Shown: positions 13,204 to 24,830, counted from the first letter of the stretch. The stretch is 64,000 bases of DNA from Macrobrachium rosenbergii (GCF_040412425.1 NC_089781.1:49875227-49939226); one strand, 5' to 3'. The notes: generated by a model not told the origin, from the sequence alone. Numbers and translations are program-made.

Positions 13204-15688
13204 GTGGCAAACCTGGCTGGTTTCTTATTTACCTTAAAAGGTGTTCCGGCCCCACCTTGTCGACTAGTTGCTTCCAGCTCTTTCTTTTCAGTGACATATG
13301 GTCAGGTTTATTTACTGTATACTTTCAATGGAATTTTTGTAAATAATGTAAATACTGTTGTTGTTGATGGTGTTATTGTTTACTATTCTCTTGATTTTTA
13401 TGTTACTGTTGTTATGAGTCTCTTTATTAGTTTTGCTACTGATTTTTTTTTAATCTTCATTCTTTCAGGAGACATCAAGTTGAACCCTGGGCCTGTTACT
13501 CATTACACTAAGAAAAATTGCAGAGTAATGTACTTTACTTAAGTATTTGGGCTTAAGGTCAAATTTTCTTCATCTCCTGAGTTGTGCCCATAATTATGAT
13601 TTGATGTCTTTGTCTGAAACTCTTGCAAATAGTAATTAGAAGCCAGAGGTTGATTGTGCCCATAATTATGATTTGATGTCCTGAAACTCTTGCAAATAGT
13701 AATTATTGATTTGATGTTTGATGTCTTTGTCTGAAACTCTTGCAAATAGTAATAAGAAGCCAAAGGTTGATTGTGCCCATAATTATGATTTGATGTCTTT
13801 GTCTGAAACTCTTGCAAATAGTAATATGCCAAAGGTTGATTGTGCCCATAATTATGATTTGATGTCTTTGTCTGAAACTCTTGCAAATAGTAATAAGAAG
13901 CCAAAGGTTGAGTTTTTCATCCCAGGGTTTGATGGCCTGACTTTATTTATCACCATAACATCCCACATGTGCAAGGTATGGCTGTATACACTAAGTCCAT
14001 ACGACCTATCTATCATCAGAAAAATTTGGAGTAGTTTGCCATGCCATTCCTTGTTTTAAAATTTTCAGTTCTACAACGTTTATACAGTATATCTGCGGTC
14101 TACTGCAACCCAAATATCAATGATTCTACATTTGACCGTCTCTTGGAAAGGATTAGTATGGCGTAGTCATTGGACTCAAAAGCTTCATTATTTCTGGTGA
14201 CTAATGCAGAGCACAGCTAGTGTCTAAATTCAAATTCCATACATCAACATGGCCAGTCTGCTCTTGAGTTCTGTGTGTCCTCTGATTTTGTCCAGCTAAC
14301 TAAGGAACCCATGCATATTTATGGTACTGTAATATATTAGACCTTATATTCATAGATGTTCCAGTTACCGTGAAGTCCAAGTTCTGAGAATACTGTATAT
14401 AGGAACTTCTGGTCACTGCACCATTGAGATGGACATATCTATCAATTGGTATATTCCTAACGTCAACTGGTATATTCCTAATGCCACCAGTAGAAAAATG
14501 GTCTGGCTGAAATCTAGAGCCAACTGGGATCACATTACTGAAGCTTGTCTGGGACTTAATATTTCAGATGCTATATCAGATCCTGGTCCCAAAAAGTTAA
14601 ATGAAATGCTAATGGCTATTTTAATAAGTTGTGTCCCTGGAAAGGTCATCAAATTCAGGACAAATGACCAGCCATGGTTTGATGACATGTAAAAACATGA
14701 GCTTACCATGACAAACGGACCAAATTCAACACATGGAGACAAAATCATTCAAATGAAAATGACACCATTTTTGTTGAGTCTCACCGTGCTGTGAATAGAA
14801 CTTGACCATACAGCCAAGAGAAATTACAATAATTTTTTGAAGAGGAAACTTGAAGGAATTACTCAGCCTCATAGTGGTGGACCAAATTGGCATCTATCTT
14901 TGGGTCAGGCTCGTCTTCAAATCCACCACTACTGGCAGATGGTAGATTGGTTACTAGACCTAGGGAAAAGCCTGAACTGTGCTTCATCGAGCTTTTGAAG
15001 CTAAGCAACCAGCTGAGGATGTCCCTCTCTAAGATACTTGCCATCCTGAACCTATTCTTATCAAATTTCACTTCCCCCTACGGATGTTAAGAAAATTCTG
15101 GATAATCTTGGTAGCTGGGGTGGAGAAAATCCTGATGGTTACTTGCCTTTATTTTTTGAAAAAGTTTCTAGTGTGTTGTCTCCCAAGATTAGCAGACTAT
15201 AGATTTTCATGTCCACGTAGTATCTTTGCAGTTGAGCACAAGATTAGTGATACAGTGCCCGTCCCAAAAAATGGCATATCTGCAGACTGCAGTAACTACA
15301 GGCCAATTTCTATTCTCCCTGTGCTCTCCAAAGTTACAGGAATACTTATTTTTAAGCCACTACATAAATATGTGGAATCTAAGTATCTACAATGCTCTTT
15401 TAGACTTGACATGCCATTTATAAGAGAACCTTGATTATTGTTTTGAGTGCATAGTACTTAAAAGTAAATTACAAGGCACTTGTTTATAAACTTCAGAATC
15501 TTGGAGTGGATGGATATGTTTTAGAATTACTTCAAGATTCCCTTATAGGTAGGAAGCAACAAGTTGCTCTTAATGGGGTCTTTAGCAAACCAAGACCTAT
15601 TTTGTCTGGAGTTCCAAAGGGTAGTGTTTTTGGTCCACTGTTATTTTTAATGTATACAATTGATACAGTTGTTGGCCTGGAAAAATGA
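13204..15688 (+). pseudogene. CR1-like non-LTR retrotransposon ORF2 (2A-like, EN, partial RT), decayed
   Basis: The frame opens with a hydrophobic N-terminal region (about residues 55-88) followed by a 2A-like GDIKLNPGP (13468-13494). Endonuclease relics follow: YDLMSLSETLANSN, amplified as a tandem repeat at 13581-13911, and FIPGFDG at about 13915. Later pieces include a PWFDD block near 14670, RT motif NYRPISILPVLSKV (about 15295-15340) and the RT core SGVPKGSVFGPLLFL (about 15606-15650). Many stops and frame changes make it inactive. The frame ends abruptly at 15688, where the DIRS copy 1 terminus begins, so the YxDD motif is missing. Motif order fits the CR1/L2 group. Confidence 0.75.
13581..13911 (+). 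repeat. 72-bp coding minisatellite inside the CR1-like endonuclease
   Basis: Five units start near 13581, 13652, about 13712, 13768 and 13838. The full unit is 72 bp and encodes 24 residues, including NYDLMSLSETLANSNKKPK. Unit 3 is shortened and unit 1 carries a stop-generating change. The amplified piece is the conserved LSET strand of the endonuclease. The duplications arose after insertion or in a dead copy, since they would disrupt the enzyme. Confidence 0.92.
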
Positions 15689-15689
15689 C

Positions 15690-15975
15690 ATTCTTATGAT
15701 CAAATAAAGTTTTATATATACTTACCAAGCAACTACATAGCTATCAGTTTCATTTATCAGCAGCTTAAATTTGAAAATTCGCGGTAGCGTTCCAAGGAAA
15801 CTCATCCCACCCACTTTCGGGGAAGGATAGATACAACACTACTAAAGAGCCCAATTTGTTTATGCCTTATGTCCATGAGAGGGGAGGAGGAAGAGCTCTG
15901 ATCACGTAGTTACTTAGTAAGTATATATATAAAACTTTATTTTATCATAAAAATGCCATTTTTACATAAGTTACT
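15690..15975. repeat. DIRS copy 1 terminal module (inverted arms plus internal complementary junction)
   Basis: The outer arm 15691-15742 (GATCAAATAAAGTTTTATAT... then TTACCAAGCAACTACATAGC) is the inverse of 15904-15956. That is followed immediately by ACTTACCAAGTAACTACATA (about 15982). The back-to-back arrangement of two terminus-like sequences is the layout expected of the internal complementary region of DIRS elements, which bridges both ends during circle formation. Confidence 0.65.
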
Positions 15976-16365
15976 TACCAAGTAACTACATAGCTGAATC
16001 CAACATTGACAGGAGGTGGGATGCATGGGCATATACTACTTAAAAAACACTCATAGATGGAGACGAATATTGAAATAGAAAGTAGTTAACATTGATAAAA
16101 TGTTTGTTGTAACCTACCTGGTGAGAGAGCCACAGCAGGAAACTGCTGCCTCTGGCGAAGTTCATCTCTACCATAGTGGCGTGGTAGTGAAGCCAGGGGC
16201 ACCTCTACATCAGTGGGGCTTCGCAGCCAAGGAGTACTCCGATGGCTGCCAAAGCAAACAATAAAAGCAAAAGCCCTTGCCCTGGGCGCAGTACCATAAC
16301 CAAAACCATAAAAAACAAGTTACACATACACCATATAAAAACCAGATACAGTACCCATAACCCAT

Positions 16366-17146
16366 TCATAACAAGAAACAACAAGTGATGGGTACCTCCA
16401 ACTTCCCAAAACTTGACAACCTAAATTCAAGGCGAGTGGATAGAGGAATGTAAGAAATACCTCCTATCCTTCCTCCCCAAAACACCATGCCAGCCACAGA
16501 TAATGGGCCAAGGGTACTGCAGTTCTCATATACAGTCTCAATAGCATGAAGATAAAAATTTACAAACACTGACTTGCACCTCCAGAAGGTGGATTGCACA
16601 ATTGTAGAGAGGGATAAATTCCGCTTGAAGGCAAGCGAAGTCGCTACTGCCCTTATTTCGTGGGTTTTAACTTTGCAAATAGGTAAATCTTCCTCTTGAG
16701 TCTTAATGTGAGACTTGAAAATTACATCTCTCAAGAAGAATGCCAACACTTTCTTGGAAAAGGATGGGTCGGGTCCTTAACTGAACACCAGAGGTTAGGA
16801 GACATGCCTCTGATTCTCTTAGTCCTCTCCAGGTAATACTTTAATGCTCTTACCGGACAAAGAGCTCCCTCTTGGTCTGTAGGATCGAGAATGTCCATTA
16901 AACTCTTGATTGTGAATGAACGGGGCCAGGGATTGGCTGGCATTTCATTCTTTGCTACGAATCCCATAGTAAAGCAGCAGACAGCATCTCCTTGTGCAAA
17001 TCCTACCTTCTTGCTCAAGGACTGCAACTCACTACTCCTCTTAGCAGTAGTCAGAGCTACTTAAAAAAGGGTCTTCTTTGTGAGATCCATGAGGGATGTG
17101 GATTGAAGTGGCTCAAAAGGAGGGCCTGAAAGCCATTTTAAAACAA
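16366..17146 (-). pseudogene. DIRS copy 1 tyrosine recombinase, C-terminal part
   Basis: Minus-strand fragments encode the catalytic half of a DIRS-type tyrosine recombinase, which inserts the circular DNA intermediate without target duplication. Visible are TTAKRSSELQSLS (17060-17020), the segment CPVRALKYYLERTKRIRG (about 16850) and the motif KVKTHEIRAVATSLAF (about 16670-16620) with the family H-x-x-R. It ends in a tryptophan-containing QSTFWRCKSVFVNFYL block. Stops at 16731 and 17061 and a frame change show it is inactive. The N-terminal half lies beyond the piggyBac insertion. Confidence 0.8.
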
Positions 17147-17577
17147 TTAACCCTTAAACGCCGAGCCCCTATTTACAAAAACGTCTCCCGTATGCCGGCG
17201 GCGTTCGGGAGTTAGTGCCGAAGCGGAAAAAAATCACATCACGCTTAGTTTTTAAGATTAAGAGTTCATTTTTGGCTCCTTTTTTTGTCATTGCCTGAAG
17301 TTTAGTATGCAACCATCAGAAATGAAAAAAATATCATTATCATATATAAATATTGAAATATATGACAGCGCAAAAAAAAAATTTCATATATAATTTTATA
17401 CAAATCGAGCTGTGAGCAAAACGGTTAAAGCTAACGGGTTATTTTGCTTTTCTTTGTATTGTACACTAAATAGCGATGATTTTGGTATATAACAAATTGT
17501 AAAACGATCAAAGCAACACAGAGAAAATATTATCACAAAATGATGCATGAATTCGTAACGCGCAGACGTAAAAAAAA

Positions 17578-18025
17578 GGGATTTTGACAGAGGAAAAATC
17601 TATTTCTGAGGAAGGTCCCGTGTCACCCAGTGAAATTCCATTACAGCACGAATTTCTAGGTATAACAATGCTAGATATACCAGAGAAAAAGAGCTTTCAT
17701 GAAAGCTGGGGTTACTACCCCAGTCAAGCGTCTTTTAGGAAGACGTCGGTATAATGAAGGGTGAGTGAAATACCACTACCACGGAAATATACTCGAAAGA
17801 TCTCTCCTTATCAAAACCCCGTAAAAAGAGCGGTGAGCCGTTACAGCTCCCACATTCAACACCCGCCAGGACGGCGACACCAGCGCCACCTACTTCATTC
17901 CATGCTAGCACTAACCCCAGACTTGGCATGTGCAAGTAGGGGGGGGAGTACTAGGTCAGTTAGGGAGGGTCACCGGGTGACACGGGACCTTCCTCAGAAA
18001 TAGATTTTTCCTCTGTCAAAATCCC
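17578..18025. mobile_element. Fold-back MITE 1 inside piggyBac copy 1
   Basis: The termini 17578-17636 (GGGATTTTGACAGAGGAAAA...) and 17968-18025 are near-perfect inverted repeats of about 58 bp. The interior is non-coding and carries a segment (about 17609-17915) found inverted at 18592-18890. It sits between the GACGTAAAAAAA end and the GTTTTTTTCAAAAATTC start of the piggyBac repeat array. Confidence 0.75.
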
Positions 18026-18893
18026 TTTTCTGAGTCCAGTCCCGTGTCAGCGGTGAAATAGTGATAGAGAATCATGCCAAGACTGCTACTACTGGGAAAA
18101 AGGGGGTAATCTGAAGAAAAAGCAAAATTGTAACAAAAATAATTTTAATCAAGCAATCTCTTTCATGAAGCAAGAATACTTAAAAGTAAGGTATCTTAAA
18201 TCTAAGGCACATCAAAAAACTTAGCACTACAAAACAAGGAGGTCCCCGGTATGATGGGGAAAAAACCTCAAAATCTTAAAATTACTTAAAGGTAGTGAAA
18301 CACGAAATGTGCACAGAACAAGCAAATACAACCTTAATACTATACACGTAAACTTAGGCTAAACACGTAAGAGACAAGACTAATGAAAATTAACACACAC
18401 AAACATCTGGGGTACGTGGAGCCAAATAAAAACCGTCCAGTACCCCGCAATCGAAAACAATTATGGCTAGTCAGATTACACTTTTCCATCAGTAGATACA
18501 AGATACATAAATATGAGGGGCTAGGCAGTGAGGCATAAACAACCAGGGGGACGAGCACACAAAAGAAACCAATTTATCACGTGCTAGAAAATGGAACGAA
18601 GTAGGTGGCGCTGGTGTCGCCGTCCTGGCGGGTGTTGAATGTGGGAGCTGTAACGGCTCACCGCTCTTTTACGGGGGTTTTGATAAGGAGAGATCTTTCG
18701 AGTATATTTCCGTGGTAGTGGTATTTCACTCACCCTTCATTATACCGACGTCTTCCTAAAAGACGCTCAACTGGGGGTAGTAACCCCAGCTTTAATGAAA
18801 GCTCTTTTTCTCTGGTATATCTAGCATTGTTATACCTAGAAATTCGTGCTGTAATGGAATTTCACCGGCTGACACGGGACTGGACTCAGAAAT
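18026..18893. mobile_element. Fold-back MITE 2 inside piggyBac copy 1
   Basis: It abuts MITE 1. Its ends are TTCTGAGTCCAGTCCCGTGT (18028) and the complement ending ACACGGGACTGGACTCAGAA (18891). Its right 300 bp (18592-18890) is an inverted copy of 17609-17915 in MITE 1, so the two together form a hairpin of about 300-bp arms. The interior 18061-18590 is non-coding. Confidence 0.7.
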
Positions 18894-18894
18894 G

Positions 18895-20560
18895 TTTTTT
18901 TCAAAAATTCACCATAAATCGAAATATTGTGCTAGAGACTTCCCGTTTGTTGAAAAATGAAGCTAATTGATTGAATATTACTAGACTGTAAGTGTTTTAG
19001 CTTACAATTGCAGTTTTCGACCATTTCGGTCGAGTTCAAGTTGACCGAAAGTTGAATTTTTTCTATTTATCGTGATTTATATGAAAATATTTCAAAACTG
19101 ATAAAAGCTGCAACCATGAGTTATTTTCTGTTGTATTGTACATGAAATTGCGCACATTTTCATGTATAAAACTTTATGTATCGACTAATATAAAACTGTG
19201 CAAATATTACGACAACGTGACGAAAGAATTTCTGAGATGTTCAGCCGAGTTCCCGCGCAGACGTAAGGAAAATATTTTTTTCAAAAATTCACCATAAATC
19301 GAAATATTGTGCTAGAGACCTCCAATTTATTGCAAAATGAAGGTAAATGATTGAATATTACTAGAATGTAAGAGTTTTAGCTTACAATTGCGTTTTCAAC
19401 CATTTCGATCGAGTTAAAGTTGACCGAAGGTTGAAATTTTGGCAGTTATCGTGATTTATGTGAAAATATTTCAAAACTGATAAAAGCTACAACCATGAGC
19501 TATTTTCTGTTGTATTCTACATGAAATTGCGCACATTTCCATATATAAAAGTTTATGTAACGACTAATGTAAAATGATGCAAACATTACGACAACGTGAT
19601 GAAAGAATTTCTGAGATGTTCGCCGTGTTACGTAGCGCAGACGTAAGGAAAAAAGTTTTTTTCTTTCAGAAATTCACCATAAATCAAAATATTGTGCTAG
19701 AGACTTCCCGTTTGTTGCAAAATGAAGGTACATGATTGAATATTACTAGAATGTAAGAGTTTTAGCTTATAATTGCGTTTTTTTTACCATTTCGGTCGAG
19801 TTAAAATTGACCGAAGGTTGAAATTTTAAGCGGTTATCGTGATTTATATGAAAATATTTCAAAACTGATAATAGCTACAACCATGAGTTATTTTCTGTTG
19901 TATTCTACATGAAATTGCGCACATTTCCATATATAAAACTTTATGTAATGACTAATATAAAACAGTGCAAACATTACGACAACGTGAAAGAAAGAATTTC
20001 TGGCGGACGTAAGAAAAAAGGTTTTTTTTTTTCAGAAATTCACCATAAATCGAAATATTGTGCTAGAGACTTCCAATTGGTTGCAAAATGAAGGTAAATG
20101 ATTGAATATTACTAGAATGTAAGAGTTTTAGCTTACAATAGCATTTTTTTACCATTTCGGTCTAGTCAAAGTTGACCATAGGTTGAAATTTTGGCAGTTA
20201 TCGTGGTTTATATGAAAATATTTCCAAACTGTTACAAGCTATAACCATAGGTTGTATTTTGCTGTATTTTACATGAAATTGCGCACATTTTCATATATAA
20301 AACTTTATGTAACAGTTAATATAAAACAGTGCAAAAATTACGACCAAATGACGAAAGAATTTATGAAATTTTCGGCGAGTTACCGCACGGGCGTAAGGAA
20401 AAGTTTTTCAAAAATTCACCATAAATCGAAATATTGTGCTAGAGACTTCCAATTTGTTGCAAAATGAAGGTACATGATTGAATATTACTAGAATGTAAGA
20501 ATTTTAGCTTACAATTGCGTTTTTTCGACCATTTCGGTCGAGTCAAAGTTGACCGAAGGT
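18895..20560. repeat. ~380-bp tandem repeat array (piggyBac copy 1)
   Basis: Units are anchored on AAAAATTCACCATAAATCGA at about 18903, 19281, 19670, 20034 and 20414 (spacing 364-389 bp). Each contains GTGCTAGAGACTTCC, a short stem GACCATTTCGGTC, TACATGAAATTGCGCACATT and CGTAAGGAAAAAG. Short open frames that recur in each unit are by-products of the repeat. The same unit occurs in the other three piggyBac copies. Confidence 0.92.
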
Positions 20561-20657
20561 TGAAATTTTTTGTAGTCGACGTACGGTACGTCCACTTGGC
20601 ACCCAACAGACAATTTTAGTCGACGTATCATACGTCCAGTAGGCGTTTAAGGGTTAA

Positions 20658-21725
20658 GCTCCAGGACACAGAATTTGACCTCTCCTGTTTCGAAGTGTTC
20701 AGCAATTTTATTAGGTCATCGATGTCTTTATCAGCCTACAGATCCAGACCTTATGTCTGTAAACGGAGTTTCGCATCGCTCTGTAGCCCTTGATCGTGGA
20801 TGTAGCTAACCCTTGAGAGGACCTTAAACATATAAAAAAATCTGCTATTTGCGCTACAGTGGTAGAAGTAGATGATACATTGTGTCTTCTGCCAGTTGCG
20901 GAAGATTGCCCACTTGTTCTGGTAGACGGAGTGATGACTGACGTCTTTCCGCAGCTGGTCTCGAAAAGCCTTTTGCTCTGACAAGCTTCCTGACAGTCTG
21001 AAACCTCTCAGGGTGAGAGTGGATAGTCCTTGGTGGAACAGGTGATAGTGCGGTTGCTTGAGTAGATTTCATCACTGTGGCAGTAGTCTTGGGAAATCTA
21101 CAAGAAGATCGAAGAGATCCAGAAACCACCCTTTCTGTGGCCAAAAAGGAGTTACAAGGGTCATCGACATGTTATCGTGCAGGAGAAATTTGTTGATTAG
21201 GTCTCCCACTGTGCTGAATGGTGGGAATGCATAGATGTCCAGGTTCGACCAGTCCTGGAGCATCGCATCCATTGCCCACGTGAGAGGGTCTGGGTCTGGT
21301 CAACAATACAAGGGAAGTCGGTGGCTTCTCGAGGTTGCAAACAGATCCACCAACGGCTTCCCCCACCGTTTCCACAGGTTGGTGCACACCTGCGGATTCA
21401 GTATGCATTCTGTGGGTAGGACCTGTTTGCAACAACTTAATTCATCCGCTATGATATTTAGCTTGCCCTATATAAAGCGGGTGACAATCTTTGTTTGGTT
21501 TTCTTGTGCCCAGATAAGAAGTTCTCTGGCTGCCTGATACAGTGAAAAGGAGATGGTCCCTCCCTGATTCCTTATGTAGGCCAGAGCTGTCATATTGTCC
21601 AAGAGGACTACTGTATGACTGTGGAGTTGAAAGTCGCTGTTGCAAAGTGCTGAAGGGCCAAGTGTATTGCCTTCAGCTGCTCCATGTTGATATGAAGACC
21701 TCTCTCAAATGGTGGGATATTTCTA
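20658..21725 (-). pseudogene. DIRS copy 1 RNase H and recombinase N-terminal part
   Basis: Minus strand. RNase H relics begin IPPFERGLHINMEQLKAIHL (about 21720-21660) and continue with LDNMTALAYI and SLYQAARELLIWAQENQTK (about 21600-21490), matching the DIRS RNase H order. Next are the VDLFAT tail (about 21345) and the SAM-like N-terminal recombinase region with VYQNKWAIFRNWQ (about 20905). Stops occur at about 21480, 21310 and 20750. The gene is cut upstream at about 21725; RT is not present. Confidence 0.75.
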
Positions 21726-21791
21726 GTGTACATTTCATATCACTCTCAATCTGCTTTATAAATGTTATAGTGAGGGACATGTTTTGTAGGA

Positions 21792-22400
21792 TTATTTTAA
21801 TAAGGAAATTAATATTGGGAAATGATCACTGGTGTACAAGCCATCAACTGCATTCCAATCTAATCTGTCAACTATACTTGTTGTACATAAAGTTAAGTCT
21901 ACTGAGGAAAATGTTCCATATGCTTTTGAAAAATATGTGCTAATTTTGTCATCATTTATACAGCACATGTCATTTGAATCCATGAACTCTTCTATTTTAC
22001 TACCTGTTCTATCTGAGTTTGTACAATGACAGTCCCATATTGGGTTGAGAGCATTAAAATCACCTACTATTAATGTAGGTTCCTTGGTACTGTTAAGTAT
22101 ATCTCTAAGTTTATCAATGTAGTAATTTTTATTTGGTTGGTTATATAAATTATAAATTATGTAATCGTTTTTTATTCGTATTTTAATACTTGATATTTGC
22201 AAGTCAGTAAATTTTACAGGTACCCAAATTTACTTCTTCTCTAGATGTAGATACTAAGGTATATTTGCCTATTGTTGATATTGTTTTGTTGACATGTTGT
22301 AAACATAGTATCAATGGTTCATATTCCCTTAGTAATCGTTGTATTTCTCCCAAATGCAATCTGGTCTGTAGACCATTTATGTTCCATTGTATAATATAAT
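21792..22400 (-). pseudogene. LINE copy 2 endonuclease (AP-type)
   Basis: Starts near 22400 with IIQWNINGLQTRLHLGEIQR and continues to GDFNALNPIWDC (about 22060) and the catalytic-type SDHFPILIS (about 21810). A small deletion near 22222 joins EEVNLG to later sequence, removing the segment that copy 1 keeps (about 235-300). The frame 21792-22202 is otherwise open for 136 codons, so this copy is better preserved than copy 1. Confidence 0.82.
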
Positions 22401-22479
22401 TATTGAAAGCATTAGGTTAATGTGTTCAAGTGTTATTTTCTTTTTGTGGATCATCAATTAGCATTTTTTCCAAAATCCT

Positions 22480-23910
22480 ATTTACAATATTTGTTTGTTT
22501 TTCTTTATAAGACATTATGTCTAATGCACATAAAACCCTTTTCATGAGTGTCTAAACTAGTAGTTTCTTTATTTCTGTATCTTATAAAATTTTGTATAGT
22601 GTTTGATAAACTGTCCTTTGTTATGCTTTTGTTTTTGTTGCACAGTTCAATGAAACATTCATTACATCCACGTGTTTTCATGCGTCATTTCTTCGTTTAC
22701 TCTTGCTGCACTATTATTGGTGATGGAGTAATCTCTTCTCCCATCACAGAATCATTCTTGTCAATGGTTTGTTCCTCTACTGTTTCTTTGATGTTCTGGG
22801 TATCTGTTTCCATTGGTTTTATTATTACTTTAGGAGACAAAGGTATATTCTTATCATTTTTAAGTTATTCTTATCATTTTTTGGCTTATGTTCTTTCTTC
22901 AGGTCTCCCACCTTTATTATGATGGATGTATCTCTAATAATAGTTGGTTTTTCATTGTTCTTGGGTGGAGTTCTCTCTAAAGGCCCCTTTTTTTCTCTAG
23001 CTTCTAATTCATCATAACTATCTTCTAAGATTTCTGTGGAGCTTGTATTATCTTCTAGTGTTTCCATTTCTTTTAATATCTCAAATGAATTTGAACAAAT
23101 ATTTGTATACTTTTCTTGGTTCTTTGCTATATTAGTTTCTTCTTGCAAAGTTGTCATTTTTCTTTGAGGATTTTGTTACTCTTATCTATTTCCATTTTTG
23201 TTTCATTGTTTGATCTAGTTCCAGTAGGAAACATTTGTTTCCTAACGGGATTATGCATTCTTCTAACTTTTAATTCTAATTTGGCTTCTTTTATATGCAT
23301 TCCTGTCTTTTCCTGAAGTAATTTTAATTCTGTATTGCATATATAATACATACACTCCTTAGATTTTGTCCACAGTTAACGCATTTCAGTTCCCCACACC
23401 ACCACCGTGTGGTATGTTTGTCACAGCCACAATATGCACATATAGATTTATTACAGCAATTTTTCTTTGTATGTCCATGCATGCTACAGTTGTGGCACTG
23501 TAGTGCTTTTGGAACATTCAGTCTCAGTTCTCTGCTCTGGCCCATGGTTTTCATTTTCAAGGGTAATTCATGGCCTTCAAATTTTATCTTTGCTATTCTC
23601 AGAACTTTTCCATTACTCCGTCTACTGGCTATGTTGTATATTTCACAATCTTGTACATTGTTGTACCTTTTTTTAAGAGAATCCAGCAATATATTCTTTT
23701 CTATTGGTTCTTCATCATTATCTGGGAGTACTGTACTATGGTACCCTGTACACTGTTCATATTGTCATGTTTTTTTATATGTACTTTTATATTGTCAATA
23801 TTTTTTATAGTTAAGTAGTTTTCTGATTGACTTTTTGTTGTGGTTTTTATCAACCACATCTGCTCTTTTATTTGTCTGAATGACATTTCAGTAGTTGAAT
23901 GTTTATTCAA
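22480..23910 (-). pseudogene. LINE copy 2 ORF1 (zinc knuckle gag-like), decayed
   Basis: Fragments in order: an N-terminal part (23701-23910), the zinc-knuckle part with CHNCSMHGHTKKNC (23324-23689), the linker TELKLLQEKTGMHIKEAKLE (about 23340-23280), the acidic/Lys-rich middle (22825-23157) and the C-terminal Cys module CNECFIELCNKNKSITK...HEKGFMC (about 22660-22530). The ORF is broken by several frame changes, different ones from copy 1. The shared C-terminal module shows that it belongs to the family. Confidence 0.8.
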
Positions 23911-23959
23911 CAGGAAGTTTTCTAATTTTAATGCCGATATTTTCTTCTCTGTTTCTTAG

Positions 23960-24830
23960 GTCAGGAATCGTGACCAACTTCCACTTCCAAAGAGGGAGTC
24001 GAAGTGAGTCAAGGTTAGGTCAAAATATTTGTTTTTTTGTTTGCTTTTTATTGGAGCATAGGGCTCCAGTGTAATTACATTATTTTTTTCTGATTTTTCC
24101 AGAGAGAGGTTGTCAGAGGAGGTTCCAGCGGTTGTCAACTGTGCTGAGTCGCTACCATCAAAGGGCCCAGGGGTACTTTAATCTTTAACACTACTAAGCA
24201 TAAAGATTGAGAAGAAAAAAAATAAACCTGAAAACCTTAAAAAGTTATCATCAGCCTTCCATGGAGTTTATTCTTCCACCAATGGCACAAGTGAGAACTG
24301 ACTCCCAAATGTCCACCCCCTACCCTACCCCAAAGAGGATGGCACAACATGATTAGAGTGGCCCAAATGTAAGCCAAACCCGCTCGCTAGGACTGAGAGT
24401 ATTTAAAGAATACAATCATCCCCATCCTAATCATATCATGGGCAAACCGGATAGAATGCTGAGAGTCCTACCCCTAGAACCAGACACCCCCCTGGAATCC
24501 ATGGTCCTGGCCCTAAAGAATAGTTCCGCCTTTGAGCTATCAATCTGATAACTCTCAGGTCTGAACATTATCGGGCAGTTGATGGTCCTACCACAGTTCC
24601 CACTATTTAGCTTTGGATATAAACCCATTCCCAGCTATGATATCTCTTCCTATTTAACAGGTCCAATAAATTTTAGTAACAGTGGAAAATTCCACAGAAT
24701 TTAATCCAAACACATATATCATGGAATATGGGACTCTTGGACTTAAACCCGGGAACAGACTCCTGGGGTTCAAGAGCCCCCTCACCACGTCAAGGTGGTC
24801 CTATATCGAGGGGGAGAGTAGGGCTGGACA
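23960..24830 (-). other. LINE copy 2, 5' untranslated region
   Basis: Non-coding and aligned by eye with 2040-2930 (shared AGAGGGAGTCGAAGTGAGTC near 23993 and GGCACAACATGATTAGAGTG near 24341). It ends near the phrase CCCTCACCACGTCAAGG at about 24778. Beyond 24830 the sequence is unrelated. Confidence 0.65.

Larger units (their letters stand above)
17147..20657. mobile_element. piggyBac-family element copy 1 (non-autonomous, satellite-filled)
   Basis: TTAA at 17147-17150 and 20654-20657 bounds a body that starts CCCTTAAACGCCGAG and ends ...GGCGTTTAAGGG. These are the short inverted ends shared by all four copies here. There is no transposase. The left 430 bp is non-coding. The rest is a tandem array of ~380-bp units beginning near 18903, 19281, 19670, 20034 and 20414. 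Two abutting fold-back elements (17578-18893) have inserted at the array's first unit. The host site is the DIRS recombinase, which reads through once the element is removed. Confidence 0.85.
15690..21725 (-). mobile_element. DIRS-like retrotransposon copy 1 (3' part), interrupted by piggyBac
   Basis: Minus-strand element with RNase H (about 21725-21440), a VDLFATSRSHRLPLYC connection segment (about 21330) and a tyrosine recombinase (about 21000-16390), ending in a terminal module at 15690-15975. The piggyBac at 17147-20657 splits the recombinase: coding resumes in frame across the TTAA (SWSL, then IVLKWLSGPPFEPLQ). Gag and RT are missing because the element is cut at about 21725, next to LINE copy 2. 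Its left end abuts the CR1-like RT. Confidence 0.8.
21780..24830 (-). mobile_element. LINE copy 2 (same family as 1-2930), 3'-truncated
   Basis: Minus-strand element running from its 5' UTR (23960-24830) through ORF1 to the end of the endonuclease at about 21780. Order and motifs match copy 1. The sequence stops just after the endonuclease and DIRS copy 1 begins within about 60 bases. That is odd for a LINE, which normally loses its 5' end, and suggests later deletion or interruption by the DIRS sequence. Confidence 0.8.

Noticed and set aside
18903..20467. Recurring ~60-70-codon frames (MKLRTFPYIKLYV-type) in the piggyBac arrays as a small gene family
   Set aside because: They recur with the repeat unit, differ in frame and stop position between units, and have no protein-like conservation beyond that of the DNA.
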